Origin: Marinobacter aromaticivorans
GTDB taxonomy: Bacteria; Pseudomonadota; Gammaproteobacteria; Pseudomonadales; Oleiphilaceae
Reading direction: 5' to 3'
Length of the DNA: 53,417 nt
NCBI RefSeq assembly: GCF_002806975.1
Contig: NZ_NIHD01000018.1
Location: 1-53,417, forward strand
A model generated the notes under the pieces. That model ran no database searches. It was given only the letters and a program-made list of their open reading frames with translations, and was not told the DNA's origin. A program made the position numbers and the translations under genes. Shown here one piece after another: positions 25,279 through 33,451 of the stretch (position 1 is its first letter; each line of letters starts with the position of its first letter).

Positions 25279-25426
25279 CACAGTTCCTCCCAAAGGGTTT
25301 CGCGAGGCCACATGACCTCTCACTACCTGTTCTAGGAGGAATATTATGTAAAGTATATTTGTCCCTCAGGGACGCCACGCCCACGCTGTGGCAGTTAACT
25401 TTGCATAATCATTTACTGGACATAAG

Positions 25427-25457
25427 GCGGCTTATGTAAAGCTTTACATAAGCCGCC
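25427..25457. repeat. 14-bp perfect hairpin at the right RIT end
   Basis: GGCGGCTTATGTAA (25427-25440) and its exact complement (25444-25457) are separated by GCT. The arm repeats the CTTATGT that starts the RIT terminus. The outer GGCGGC equals the host codons GG of GTPQGG. It therefore looks like a terminus-plus-target structure, not a terminator. Confidence 0.75.
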
Positions 25458-25904
25458 TTGCGGCGTGCCTACCCGTTTCGGGCTGACCAGCCCACCTTCG
25501 AGCATTCGGCTTGCAGGTAGATACCATCTGTCCTGGCGATCGGTGATGCGACAGGCCAGCAGGTCCATCAGCACACCGTGTGATTGACCCGGTCAACGAA
25601 CTGAGCCAGATCCAGATCGACCACCCAGCCGTAGCCGTCGTCGATGTGCCGCTGCGTCGCCGTGACCGCCTGATGGGCACTTCGACCGGGCCAGAGCCCA
25701 TAGCTGTTATCCGAGGGTCGGTTCCAGCATCGGGCTCAGCACTTGGTGAAGGGCCTGTTGGATCAGCCGATCCTGTACCGTCGGGATGCCAAACATCCGT
25801 TCACCGCCCTGCGGCTTGGGAATGCTGGCCTGGCGTACCGGCTGAGAAGGCGCGTGACCTTCACACTTATACCAGCTGCATCTACGTCCACACCTTCCGT
25901 TCAA
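25444..25904 (-). pseudogene. Group II intron C maturase, N-terminal and first palm blocks
   Basis: From 25904 downward one frame gives QASIPKPQGGERMFGIPTVQ and DRLIQQALHQVLSPMLEPTL. A second frame gives SAHQAVTATQRHIDDGYGWV and VDLDLAQFVDRVNH with the first catalytic Asp. A third ends in GTPQGG at the RIT junction. Several frameshifts exist besides the insertion. It is the 5' part of the split reverse transcriptase. Confidence 0.8.
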
Positions 25905-26190
25905 ATACTGGGTTTTACAATAATGGCCCCTTGCCCGGTGTTACCGCCTCATGCGGTTCCTGTTCGTCGGGCCAGTGCTTTGCCTGCAGCTTCCTTCAGA
26001 TTCCACCTCGCGATGGACACCCTTGCGGGCCCCAAAGAGGACTGCACCCCCAAGTCATCCGGCCAGCACCATCTGAACCGGAACAACGCCCGTCAAGGCG
26101 CTACGCGCCATGCCTGGTGCACTAATAAAAATAAATATCCCGTTTTGGCATGTTTTCCTTCTGAAATCGATTTGGAAGATCGCTCGAAAG

Positions 26191-27195
26191 TTACTCGTTT
26201 ATTCCTGTGATCTCGCCGTCTTTGCGAGCCGCCTGGCTGATTTTTTTCGGGTTAAACAATAACTTGCCTTTCCATTTACCGGCTTCGACCTGTTCTGCCA
26301 CTTGCTGCATGATGATTTCTGCCAGTTTCATGGTGGCAACGGAGGCGGGAAGGTCCGTTGGGGTTACGATAGAGAGCGTTCGCTTTATTTCCGGTGACGT
26401 AATAGGAATGGCGACCACCTCGTTTCTCTGAACCATGTCATGAACCGCAGCTGAGGAGAGAATGGTATAGCCCAGACCCCGACGAACCATGTCGGTCAGC
26501 ATGGGCCAGGCACTTACCTCCATGGCCAGATTAAGTGTTTTGTTGCGTTCGGCAGCTTCCTTTTCCATAGAGATTCGGAGCCCATGCTTTTCTTCAGGTA
26601 TTACCAGTAGTAATTCAACCACTTCATCCAGCGTAATCTCCGAGCGTTTTGAGATACGTGTATCGGTTGGCGAGATCAGATAGAGCTGTTCTTCAATCAG
26701 AGGCCGGTAACGGAGATTCTTATGGTTGCTGTGGTTGTAGCTGATTGCTAGGTTCAGTCGGTGCTGCATTACCATCTGCTGCAAGGTGCCACTCATGGCA
26801 GATTTGACAGCCAGGTGCACCTGAGGAAATCGTTTTCGGTACTGCTCAATAATTGTGCCAGAAAAACGATGGGTGACTGTTGGGAGCAAGCCGAGTATTA
26901 CCTGGCCCGTCACTTCACCGGCAACTGCCGTGACATCTGCCTGGGTTCGCTCAAGGCTTTGCAACAGGATTCGGGCCCTTTCATACAGCAGTTCTCCCGC
27001 GGCGGTGAGTACGACTCCTCTACCGTGGCGTACAAAGACCTCCACGTTCAGAGCTTCCTCAAGCATGCGAATCTGACGACTGAGTGCTGGCTGCGCTACG
27101 AACAGCTTTTCCGATGCGCGGCTGAAGCTGCCGGTGTCGGCTACCGTCAGAAAGGTGTTTAGCTGACGCAAATCTATGTTCAGGTTGAAGGGCAT
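26191..27195 (-). CDS. LysR-family transcriptional regulator
   Basis: LysR-type regulator of 334 residues. The N-terminal helix-turn-helix is IDLRQLNTFLTVADTGSFSR with SEKLFVAQPALSRQIRMLEE; the effector domain follows from about residue 95 (GQVILGLLPTVTHRFSGTII). It is divergent from the acyl-CoA dehydrogenase operon that starts at 27728, so it probably controls that operon in response to an acyl-CoA or acid intermediate. An AT-rich near-palindrome (ATAACAATTAATTATTGG, 27213-27230) lies 18 bases ahead of its start and could be its own site. It is intact and ends just past the group II intron boundary. Confidence 0.85.
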   Translation of the reverse strand: MPFNLNIDLRQLNTFLTVADTGSFSRASEKLFVAQPALSRQIRMLEEALNVEVFVRHGRGVVLTAAGELLYERARILLQSLERTQADVTAVAGEVTGQVILGLLPTVTHRFSGTIIEQYRKRFPQVHLAVKSAMSGTLQQMVMQHRLNLAISYNHSNHKNLRYRPLIEEQLYLISPTDTRISKRSEITLDEVVELLLVIPEEKHGLRISMEKEAAERNKTLNLAMEVSAWPMLTDMVRRGLGYTILSSAAVHDMVQRNEVVAIPITSPEIKRTLSIVTPTDLPASVATMKLAEIIMQQVAEQVEAGKWKGKLLFNPKKISQAARKDGEITGINE

Positions 27196-27274
27196 CGAGG
27201 GAGGCCTCTTCTATAACAATTAATTATTGGTTTGCTCTACTCTATACCATCTGTGCAAGCGAAACCTAAAGAGA

Positions 27275-27527
27275 CTCTAATTAACTCCGAATCGCTTCTG
27301 CGAGCCCTGAGAGCTGCAGGTGCAAGGCACGGTTCGCAGCCAATGGCCGTAGCCCTTGGCAAGAGCGGCAACGCAGCAGGTGCAGCTCTCAGGGATCGCC
27401 CTTCGGGGCTTGCAGAGCGATCAACACTCTGCGTTGCGACTTTTGAAAGGCAACCAGCCTTCCTGCAAGGTCGGGCCTTGATTGTAAACCGCTCTGCAAG
27501 CCAGAGGTGATCCGGAGTTAATCAGAG
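27275..27527. repeat. MITE-like structured repeat, about 250 bp
   Basis: The outer 21 bases at 27275-27295 and 27507-27527 are inverted repeats with 18 matches, sharing ATTAACTCCG. Inside are more paired stretches, for example CCCTGAGAGCTGCA near 27306 and its complement near 27387. There is no convincing reading frame. It lies in the 532-base gap between the LysR gene and the acyl-CoA dehydrogenase. Size, terminal repeats and lack of coding suggest a miniature inverted-repeat element, though a long structured leader cannot be excluded. The rest of the gap (27528-27727) must hold the operon promoter; no box is certain. Confidence 0.5.
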
Positions 27528-27727
27528 GCTGCCTGGTTGGTAGTACATTCTTTTGGTATGCCCAAAAACGATGATTCATATAAAAAGTATATAATTGTTG
27601 TGGTTTTTCCTCACTGATACAGTTGATTGCATCTGGTTTTCCGCAAAGTGCGGCTTTGCCGAACCTTGAAAGAGGCGATAAAGCTTCGGGATCACCTCTG
27701 GCAAAAATCATAAGGAGGGTGAAAACT

Positions 27728-28867
27728 ATGCAAAACCGTTCTATCTTTAGCAGTGAGCACGAGCTGTTCCGTGAAAATGCCCGCCGCTTTTTTCGAACGG
27801 AACTCGAACCTAATATCGAGCGGTGGGAGAAAGATGGCATTGTCCCAAAGTCGTTTTGGCGCAAAGCGGGTGAGAACGGTTTTTTGTGTTGTGGTGTGCC
27901 TGAGGAGTATGGCGGACCGGGTGCGGATTTCCTCTACAACATGGTGCTCTCTGAGGAGACTGGTTATGCCATCGGTGGCGCCAGCGTGGGGTTCTCTGTA
28001 AGTGCCGATATCGTTGCTTACTACCTCATGAACGCTGGTACTGAAGATCAGAAGCGGCAGTGGCTGCCGAACATGGTTACTGGTGAAACGATTGCCTCTA
28101 TTGGAATGACCGAGCCGGGTGCTGGCAGTGATCTTAAGGCCATCCGCACCTCCGCCGTTCGTGATGGCGACGAGTACGTTATCAATGGCCAGAAGACCTA
28201 CATTACTAACGGTCAGAATTCTGATTTTGTGCTTCTTGCATGTGTTACTGATCCTGGCAAGGGCGCTCGAGGAATTAGCATGATTATTGTCGAGACGGAC
28301 CGCCCTGGTTTTGAGCGTGGTCGTAACCTGGACAAGATAGGCCAGAAGGCGGCAGACACCTCGGAAATGTTCTTCCAGGATGTGCGTGTCCCGGTTACCA
28401 ACCTGGTTGGCCAGGAAGGTGAGGGGTTTGCCATGATGATGCGCGAGCTGCCCCGCGAGCGGATCACTATTGCCTGTCGTGCTCAGGCGGAAGCGCAGCG
28501 CGCCTTTGATCTGACCAATGAGTATGTTAAAGAACGCAAGATGTTCGGCCAGGCCTTGGCCGATTTCCAGAATACGCAGTTCACCCTCGCAGAAATCAAG
28601 ACAAACCTGGACGTGGGTTGGGCCTTCCTCGATCAGTGCATCAAGAAGTGTTCTGACGGCACGCTGACCCCGGAAGAGGGCGCCATGGCCAAGCTGTGGA
28701 CTACCGAGAACGAAGGTGTGGTGGTCGACAAGTGTCTGCAGCTGTTTGGTGGTTACGGTTACATGTGTGAGTATCCGATCTCACGCATGTTCGTCGATGC
28801 TCGGGTTCGCCGTATCTACGGTGGCGCCTCTGAAGTCATGAAGCTGGTCATCGCCCGCTCCCTGTAA
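27728..28867 (+). CDS. Acyl-CoA dehydrogenase, long-chain/IVD-like
   Basis: Flavoprotein of 379 residues. Start ATG 27728 (MQNRSIFSSEHELFRENARR) has AAGGAGGGTG upstream; the longer frame has no support. Segments: GVPEEYGGPGADFLYNMVLS, SIGMTEPGAGSDLKAIRTSA, INGQKTYITNGQNSDFVLLA and VRRIYGGASEVMKLVIARSL. The C-terminal site has Gly, not Glu, while MMRELPRERITIACRAQAE carries Glu at the place used by long-chain and isovaleryl-CoA dehydrogenases. It is the first gene of the long plus-strand operon and likely opens the route by alpha,beta-oxidation of the entering acyl-CoA. Substrate is unknown. Confidence 0.85.
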   Translation: MQNRSIFSSEHELFRENARRFFRTELEPNIERWEKDGIVPKSFWRKAGENGFLCCGVPEEYGGPGADFLYNMVLSEETGYAIGGASVGFSVSADIVAYYLMNAGTEDQKRQWLPNMVTGETIASIGMTEPGAGSDLKAIRTSAVRDGDEYVINGQKTYITNGQNSDFVLLACVTDPGKGARGISMIIVETDRPGFERGRNLDKIGQKAADTSEMFFQDVRVPVTNLVGQEGEGFAMMMRELPRERITIACRAQAEAQRAFDLTNEYVKERKMFGQALADFQNTQFTLAEIKTNLDVGWAFLDQCIKKCSDGTLTPEEGAMAKLWTTENEGVVVDKCLQLFGGYGYMCEYPISRMFVDARVRRIYGGASEVMKLVIARSL

Positions 28868-28888
28868 TTCGACTATTCATCTGGCAAT

Positions 28889-28909
28889 CCGGCTGCCTTC
28901 GGCGGCCGG
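28889..28909. repeat. Intergenic hairpin
   Basis: CCGGCTGCC pairs with GGCGGCCGG (one T-G pair) around TTC. It lies between the first acyl-CoA dehydrogenase and the HMGCS-like gene, without a T-run. It may act in mRNA processing or stability. Confidence 0.45.
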
Positions 28910-28940
28910 GGTCGCACAACAAGATAAGGAAGGAATTCAC

Positions 28941-30386
28941 ATGTCTGGTATTACCGCTTACGGTGCCTACATTCCCCGGACTCGCCTGCAGAAGTCTGCT
29001 ATTGCTGATGCCAACGACTGGTTTGATGCCAGCCTGCGTGGCCTGGCCAAGGGCGAGCGTAGTGTCTGCAACTGGGATGAAGACACTCTCACCATGGCTG
29101 TGGAAGCTGGCCAGGACTGTTTGTCCGTTCTCGATGCTGGTTCCGTGAATACTCTGTATCTGGCTTCAACCACTCTGCCATTTCTGGATCGTCAGAACTC
29201 GGTGGTCGTAAGCCAGGCACTTAATTTGGGCGACGATCTTCGCACGATGGATGTCGCGGCTTCCCAGCGCGCCGGCACATCGGCTCTGATCGCCATGCTT
29301 GAGTCCGGATCGACCCCGGGAAATGCCCTGCTGGTGGCCTCCGAGCACCGTCGCAGCAAGTGTGGCTCTCGGGCGGAAATGCTTTGGGGCGATGGAGCTG
29401 CGGCTGTTTCGGTGGGAAATGAGGGTGTGATTGCGGACTACTTGGGTAGTGAAACTTACGTTACTGACTTTGTAGACCATTACCGTGGTGAAGATTCCAC
29501 CATTGACTACGAGTGGGAAGAGCGTTGGATTCGCGAGGAAGGTTACATGAAGAGTGTTCCGCTGGTGGTATCACGGCTCCTGGATAAGGCTGGTGTGAAG
29601 CCATCCGACATTGCCCACTTTGTTCTGGCCTGCGATCAGGCCCGTACTCCTGGCGCCGTCGCCAGAAAGATTGGCATTTCCGCCGACGCGGTGATCGACA
29701 ACCACATTGAGGATCTGGGCGTCACCGGCGTTGCTCATCCGATCCTGTTGCTCACGGAAGCACTGGAGAAAGCCAAAACGGGTGACCTGATCCTGTTGAC
29801 TGGTTTCGGGCAGGGTGCTGACGCCGTGCTGCTGCGTGCAACTGATGCGCTCGCCGGCAAGCGTCCGGAAACGGGCTTCACTGGTGCTCTGGCTCGTCGC
29901 CGCGAGGATGCCAATTATAACAAGTTCCTGAACTTCAACAATCTCGTGGACCGTGAGGTCGGCAAGCGTGGCGAGCTGGACAAGCAGAGTTATCTGGCGG
30001 CCATGTACCGTCGCAAGGACCTGCTCACCGGATTCATCGGTGGCAAGTGCCGCAGCTGCGGCACCGTGCAGATTCCCAAGGAAAAATATTGCGTTAACCC
30101 TGAGTGTGGTGCCCTAGATAGCCAGGACGATCACCCGATGTCTGCCGTCAAGGGTCGCGTGATGACCTGGACTGCCGACCGCCTGACCTTTGACTGGAAT
30201 CCGCCGGCGTACTTTGGCCTGGTGGAGTTTGAGGGTGGTGGTCGCCTGATGATGGACTTCACGGAAGTTGAGTCGGGCACCATGGATACCGGTGTTGAGG
30301 TTTCCGTGCACTTCCGTATCCGGCAGTTCGATAATCAGCGTGGCTTCCGGAAGTACTTCTGGAAGGCCACTCCGGCTCAGCAATAA
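28941..30386 (+). CDS. HMG-CoA-synthase-like protein fused to a DUF35 (Zn ribbon/OB) domain, catalytic Cys replaced
   Basis: Protein of 481 residues. Residues 1 to about 300 have the thiolase-fold layout of archaeal/bacterial HMG-CoA synthase (MSGITAYGAYIPRTRLQKSA, TLYLASTTLPFLDRQNSVVV, SKCGSRAEMLWGDGAAAV). The nucleophile segment reads AASQRAGTSAL, with Gln109 in place of the usual Cys. The later His motif is also unlike the family (ACDQARTPG). Residues 360-481 form a DUF35 domain: Cys370, Cys373, Cys384, Cys389 as zinc ligands, then an OB fold (VKGRVMTWTADRLTFDWNPP). The gene is 28 bases before a thiolase. In archaea, thiolase, HMG-CoA synthase and DUF35 form one complex; a scaffold or CoA-channelling role here is inference. 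Confidence 0.8.
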   Translation: MSGITAYGAYIPRTRLQKSAIADANDWFDASLRGLAKGERSVCNWDEDTLTMAVEAGQDCLSVLDAGSVNTLYLASTTLPFLDRQNSVVVSQALNLGDDLRTMDVAASQRAGTSALIAMLESGSTPGNALLVASEHRRSKCGSRAEMLWGDGAAAVSVGNEGVIADYLGSETYVTDFVDHYRGEDSTIDYEWEERWIREEGYMKSVPLVVSRLLDKAGVKPSDIAHFVLACDQARTPGAVARKIGISADAVIDNHIEDLGVTGVAHPILLLTEALEKAKTGDLILLTGFGQGADAVLLRATDALAGKRPETGFTGALARRREDANYNKFLNFNNLVDREVGKRGELDKQSYLAAMYRRKDLLTGFIGGKCRSCGTVQIPKEKYCVNPECGALDSQDDHPMSAVKGRVMTWTADRLTFDWNPPAYFGLVEFEGGGRLMMDFTEVESGTMDTGVEVSVHFRIRQFDNQRGFRKYFWKATPAQQ

Positions 30387-30414
30387 CTCACGCAGTGACT
30401 ACAGGTGACTAACA

Positions 30415-31614
30415 ATGGCTAGTGGAATCAAAGATAAAGCAGTGATCCTTGGAATGGGCTGCAGCAAGTTTGGTGAGCGCTGGGATGCCAGTCCTGCGGA
30501 CCTGATGTCCGAAGCGTTTGAGGAGAGTCTGGCGGATGCGGGTATCGACAAGAACCAGATCGAGATGGCCTGGTTCGGTGCTGGTATCGATGCCTTCAAC
30601 GTAGGCGCCAGCGCCATGCCGCTGTCCATCGCGCTGCGACTGCCCAATATTCCAGTGACCAAGGTTGAGAATATGTGTGCCACCGGTACCGAAGCCTTCC
30701 GGGGCGCGGTTTACGCCGTTGCCTCTGGTGCTTGTGATATTGCCCTGGCACTGGGTGTGGAGAAGCTCAAGGACGTGGGGTACGGCGGTCTGCCGCAGCG
30801 TACCCGGGGCGTTGAGAATGACATGTACTGGCCCAACCTTTCTGCGCCAGGCGCTTTCGCGCAGCTCGCCAGTGGTTACCGTGCCAAGCACGGTGTCGAC
30901 CAGGGAGACCTGAAACGCGCCATGGCCCATGTCTCCGTGAAGAGTCATGCGAATGGGGCCAAGAACCCCAAGGCCCACCTGCAGCGCGAGATCACCGAAG
31001 AGCAGGCCATGAATGCTCCTTACATTGCTGAGCCGATCGGGCTGTTTGACTGTTGTGGTGTGAGTGACGGCGCAGCTTGTGCGATTGTCTGCACTCCAGA
31101 AATTGCCCGTGCCCTTGGAAAGGCAGACCTGGTATCTGTCAAAGCGCTGCAGCTTGCGGCCTCCAACGGTGAAGAAGCCGGCTTCAGCAAGTGGGATGGA
31201 TCGTACCTGAAGACCACCCGCATCGCGGCTCAGCGGGCCTACGACGAGGCGGGTATCACCAAGCCCCGGGACGAAGTCAGTATGACCGAAGTGCATGACT
31301 GCTTCTCGATCACCGAGCTGGTCACCATGGAAGACCTGCAGCTTTCGGACGAAGGTCAAGCGGTGTGGGATGTGCTTAATGGTGATTTCGACGCCGATGG
31401 CCGCATTCCCTGCCAGATCGATGGCGGCCTGAAGTGCTTTGGCCACCCAATTGGCGCTTCAGGTCTCCGGATGATCTACGAGAACTATCTGCAGTTCCAT
31501 GGCCGCGCCGGGGACCGTCAGCTGAAGGATCCGAGGTTGGCACTGAACCACAACCTGGGCGGTTTCCCGCACCAGAATATTTGCAGTATCTCGATCATCG
31601 GTCGCTACGAGTAA
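30415..31614 (+). CDS. SCP2-type thiolase/acetyl-CoA acetyltransferase-like
   Basis: Thiolase-superfamily protein of 399 residues, closest to the SCP-x/lipid-transfer branch. Cys88 in VENMCATGTEAFRGAVYAV is the acylated cysteine. VHDCFSITELVTMED (His295) and GGLKCFGHPIGASGLRMIYE (Cys342, His345) are the other active-site boxes. The C-terminal canonical Cys loop is replaced by NHNLGGFPHQ. These enzymes cleave 3-ketoacyl-CoA, often branched, or act in retro-aldol reactions with a DUF35 partner. The preceding gene supplies a DUF35 domain. The two are probably translated together and form a complex, by analogy with BbsAB and Ltp2-type pairs. Confidence 0.82.
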   Translation: MASGIKDKAVILGMGCSKFGERWDASPADLMSEAFEESLADAGIDKNQIEMAWFGAGIDAFNVGASAMPLSIALRLPNIPVTKVENMCATGTEAFRGAVYAVASGACDIALALGVEKLKDVGYGGLPQRTRGVENDMYWPNLSAPGAFAQLASGYRAKHGVDQGDLKRAMAHVSVKSHANGAKNPKAHLQREITEEQAMNAPYIAEPIGLFDCCGVSDGAACAIVCTPEIARALGKADLVSVKALQLAASNGEEAGFSKWDGSYLKTTRIAAQRAYDEAGITKPRDEVSMTEVHDCFSITELVTMEDLQLSDEGQAVWDVLNGDFDADGRIPCQIDGGLKCFGHPIGASGLRMIYENYLQFHGRAGDRQLKDPRLALNHNLGGFPHQNICSISIIGRYE

Positions 31615-31624
31615 GGTGGTTCAG

Positions 31625-31653
31625 CCGGGACAGTCCAGAGTTGGCTGTCCCGG
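31625..31653. repeat. Intergenic hairpin
   Basis: CCGGGACAG and CTGTCCCGG form a 9-bp perfect stem with an 11-base loop, between the thiolase and the methylsuccinyl-CoA dehydrogenase-like gene. No T-run follows, so full termination is unlikely. Confidence 0.5.
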
Positions 31654-31691
31654 GTAGTTTGCCCTAATACATTGAGTCAGGAAGGTTTCGC

Positions 31692-33359
31692 ATGAGTGTC
31701 GGTGAACGAGCCGTAGCCCTGGGACTTGCAGACAGCAGTATCAACACAGTTGATCAGTTTGTCCGTCGTGGACTGAAGAATCTCAAAACCTTCAGTATCG
31801 TCGATGGCAAGCTTGATGGCGACTTGCTGGATAAGCATCAATTGAGTTGTTACGAATTGGCCTTCTGCACAGCTGAACTGGCCGCGGCAAGGGAGGTCTG
31901 CGTTTACGCCCGAAAAGTCGGCGATGACGATAGCCTTGCCACGGACGCTGCACTTGGCTTTAGCTCAGAAGCCGTCACCTCGGCACTCCAGCGTTTGCTG
32001 GCCCGTGCCACAGATCTGGGTCTGGATGTTGTGGAACTGTCTGCCCTGTTTGACGACAGTGCCATCAGCGTCCTGCGTGCCCAGTACGGCAGCGCGGAGT
32101 TTCTGGCTGGCATCGGCTCGGCTGTAGCCGACCGTGGTAGCAGTCGCCTGCCTACCCTGCTCAGTGACGACAAGGAAATGGTTCGCGACATGTTTGCTCG
32201 CTTCGGTGCCGATGTTGTCGACCCGCTTGCGGAGAAGATACACCGCCACGATCTGGATATCCCGGATGAAATCCTAAAGCAGGCGGCGGAGCTGGGATGT
32301 TTCGGAATCAGTATTCCGGAGCGCTTTGGTGGCCTGCAACCGGATGATCGAGACGACAGCCTGGGCATGATCGTGGTGACCGAAGAACTCTCCAAGGCGT
32401 CATTGGGCGCCGCAGGTTCATTGATTACCCGTCCGGAAATCGCGGCCAAGGCGTTGTTGCAGGGGGGCACTGTTGCCCAGCAGGAAACCTGGCTGCCGCA
32501 GATCGCCTCCGGCGAGAAGTTGTGCGCCATTGCAATTACCGAACCGAACTTCGGGTCGGACGTGGCATCACTGGGGTTGAAAGCGACTCCAGTCGAAGGC
32601 GGCTGGGTGCTTAACGGCAGCAAGACGTGGTGCACGTTCGCTGGCAAGGCCAGCCTGCTGTTGGCAATGGCCCGTACCGAAAAGGACCCTGCACTGGGAC
32701 ATAAAGGGCTGAGTCTGTTTCTGGTCGAGAAACCGGCTGCCACGGGTCATGAGTTCCGTCATCAGCAACCCGAGGGCGGGGTGATTCAGGGCAAGGCAAT
32801 TGCCACCCTGGGCTACCGTGGCATGCATTCCTATGACGTGTTTTTCGAGGACTACTTTGTGCCCGCCGATTGCCTGATTGGAGAGGAGAACGGCCGTGGC
32901 AAGGGTTTCTATTTCACCATGGCAGGTTTTGCGGGTGGTCGTATCCAGACTGCGGCCCGGGCCACGGGTGTCATGCAGGCGGCCTTCGAGAAGGCGTTGA
33001 GCTACTCCCGTGAGCGCAAAGTCTTTGGCAACCCGGTCGGTGACTACCAGCTTACCCAGGTGAAGCTTGGCCGCATCATGGCCACGCTGACCGCATCCCG
33101 ACAGTTCAGCTATGCCGTTGCACGGATGATGGACGAGGGCGCCGGCCAGATGGAAGCGAGCCTGGTCAAGCTGTTCAGTTGTCGCGCAGCGGAGTGGGTA
33201 ACCCGCGAAGCCATGCAGATTCATGGCGGTATGGGGTATGCCGAAGAAACTGCAGTGAGTCGTTATTTCGTCGATGCCCGTGTGCTGTCGATTTTCGAAG
33301 GTGCCGAGGAAACCCTGGCACTCAAAGTGATTGCAAGAAACCTGGTGGCCAATGCCTGA
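31692..33359 (+). CDS. mcd: (2S)-Methylsuccinyl-CoA dehydrogenase-like, N-terminally extended
   Basis: Acyl-CoA dehydrogenase of 555 residues. About 150 N-terminal residues (GLADSSINTVDQFVRRGLKN and following helices) precede the normal fold. This extension, plus AIAITEPNFGSDVASLGLKA, VIQGKAIATLGYRGMHSYDV, GRIQTAARATGVMQAAF and DARVLSIFEGAEETLALKVI, match methylsuccinyl-CoA dehydrogenase of the ethylmalonyl-CoA pathway as I remember it. Catalytic Glu is present in FEGA. The expected reaction is methylsuccinyl-CoA to mesaconyl-C1-CoA. The Mct homologue 2 kb downstream uses exactly that product. Other 2-substituted succinyl-CoAs are possible substrates. A site AGGAAG precedes ATG 31692. Confidence 0.78.
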   Translation: MSVGERAVALGLADSSINTVDQFVRRGLKNLKTFSIVDGKLDGDLLDKHQLSCYELAFCTAELAAAREVCVYARKVGDDDSLATDAALGFSSEAVTSALQRLLARATDLGLDVVELSALFDDSAISVLRAQYGSAEFLAGIGSAVADRGSSRLPTLLSDDKEMVRDMFARFGADVVDPLAEKIHRHDLDIPDEILKQAAELGCFGISIPERFGGLQPDDRDDSLGMIVVTEELSKASLGAAGSLITRPEIAAKALLQGGTVAQQETWLPQIASGEKLCAIAITEPNFGSDVASLGLKATPVEGGWVLNGSKTWCTFAGKASLLLAMARTEKDPALGHKGLSLFLVEKPAATGHEFRHQQPEGGVIQGKAIATLGYRGMHSYDVFFEDYFVPADCLIGEENGRGKGFYFTMAGFAGGRIQTAARATGVMQAAFEKALSYSRERKVFGNPVGDYQLTQVKLGRIMATLTASRQFSYAVARMMDEGAGQMEASLVKLFSCRAAEWVTREAMQIHGGMGYAEETAVSRYFVDARVLSIFEGAEETLALKVIARNLVANA

Positions 33360-33451
33360 ACGGTGGTCACGCCAGAATCGAATGAACGGCAGTTCTGGAC
33401 TGCCAAAAGCCAGACAGAGAGCGGACAACAAGAGACCTGTAGGAGGGTGTC

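Larger units (their letters stand above)
21962..25428 (-). mobile_element. RIT element (three tyrosine recombinases)
   Basis: Three overlapping tyrosine recombinase genes on one strand are enclosed by a perfect terminal inverted repeat: CTTATGTCCAGTAAATGA... at 21963-21991 matches the complement of 25399-25427 over 29 bases. Each end also has a second, inverted, imperfect copy of the inner part (22030-22046 and about 25343-25358). This gives paired recombinase sites as described for Recombinase-In-Trio elements. It is inserted in intron C between GTPQGG and GGPLSP. All three genes are open, so the element may still be active. Confidence 0.85.
19565..26122 (-). mobile_element. Group II intron C, split by three other elements
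   Basis: The intron is read on the minus strand. Its 5' end is GTGCACCAGGC at 26122. The leader contains GGTGGAATCTGAAGGAAGC, a conserved domain I stretch of such introns. Its maturase gene is broken into blocks that run in correct order: 25904-25444, 21961-21908, 20299-20260 and 20075-19573. The three gaps hold a RIT element (21962-25428), an IS110-type element (about 20300-21907) and a second group II intron (about 20076-20255). The 3' end, with domain V, was lost to a transposase fragment. The reconstruction is read directly from the protein blocks. Confidence 0.75.

Noticed and set aside
25427..25457. The 14-bp hairpin as a terminator for the maturase or RIT genes
   Set aside because: No T-run on either side, and the arms copy the RIT terminus and the host GGCGGC codons.
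20300..26122. CRISPR-like repeats near the nested mobile elements
   Set aside because: Repeats seen there are terminal inverted repeats and intron stems, not regularly spaced direct repeats with spacers.
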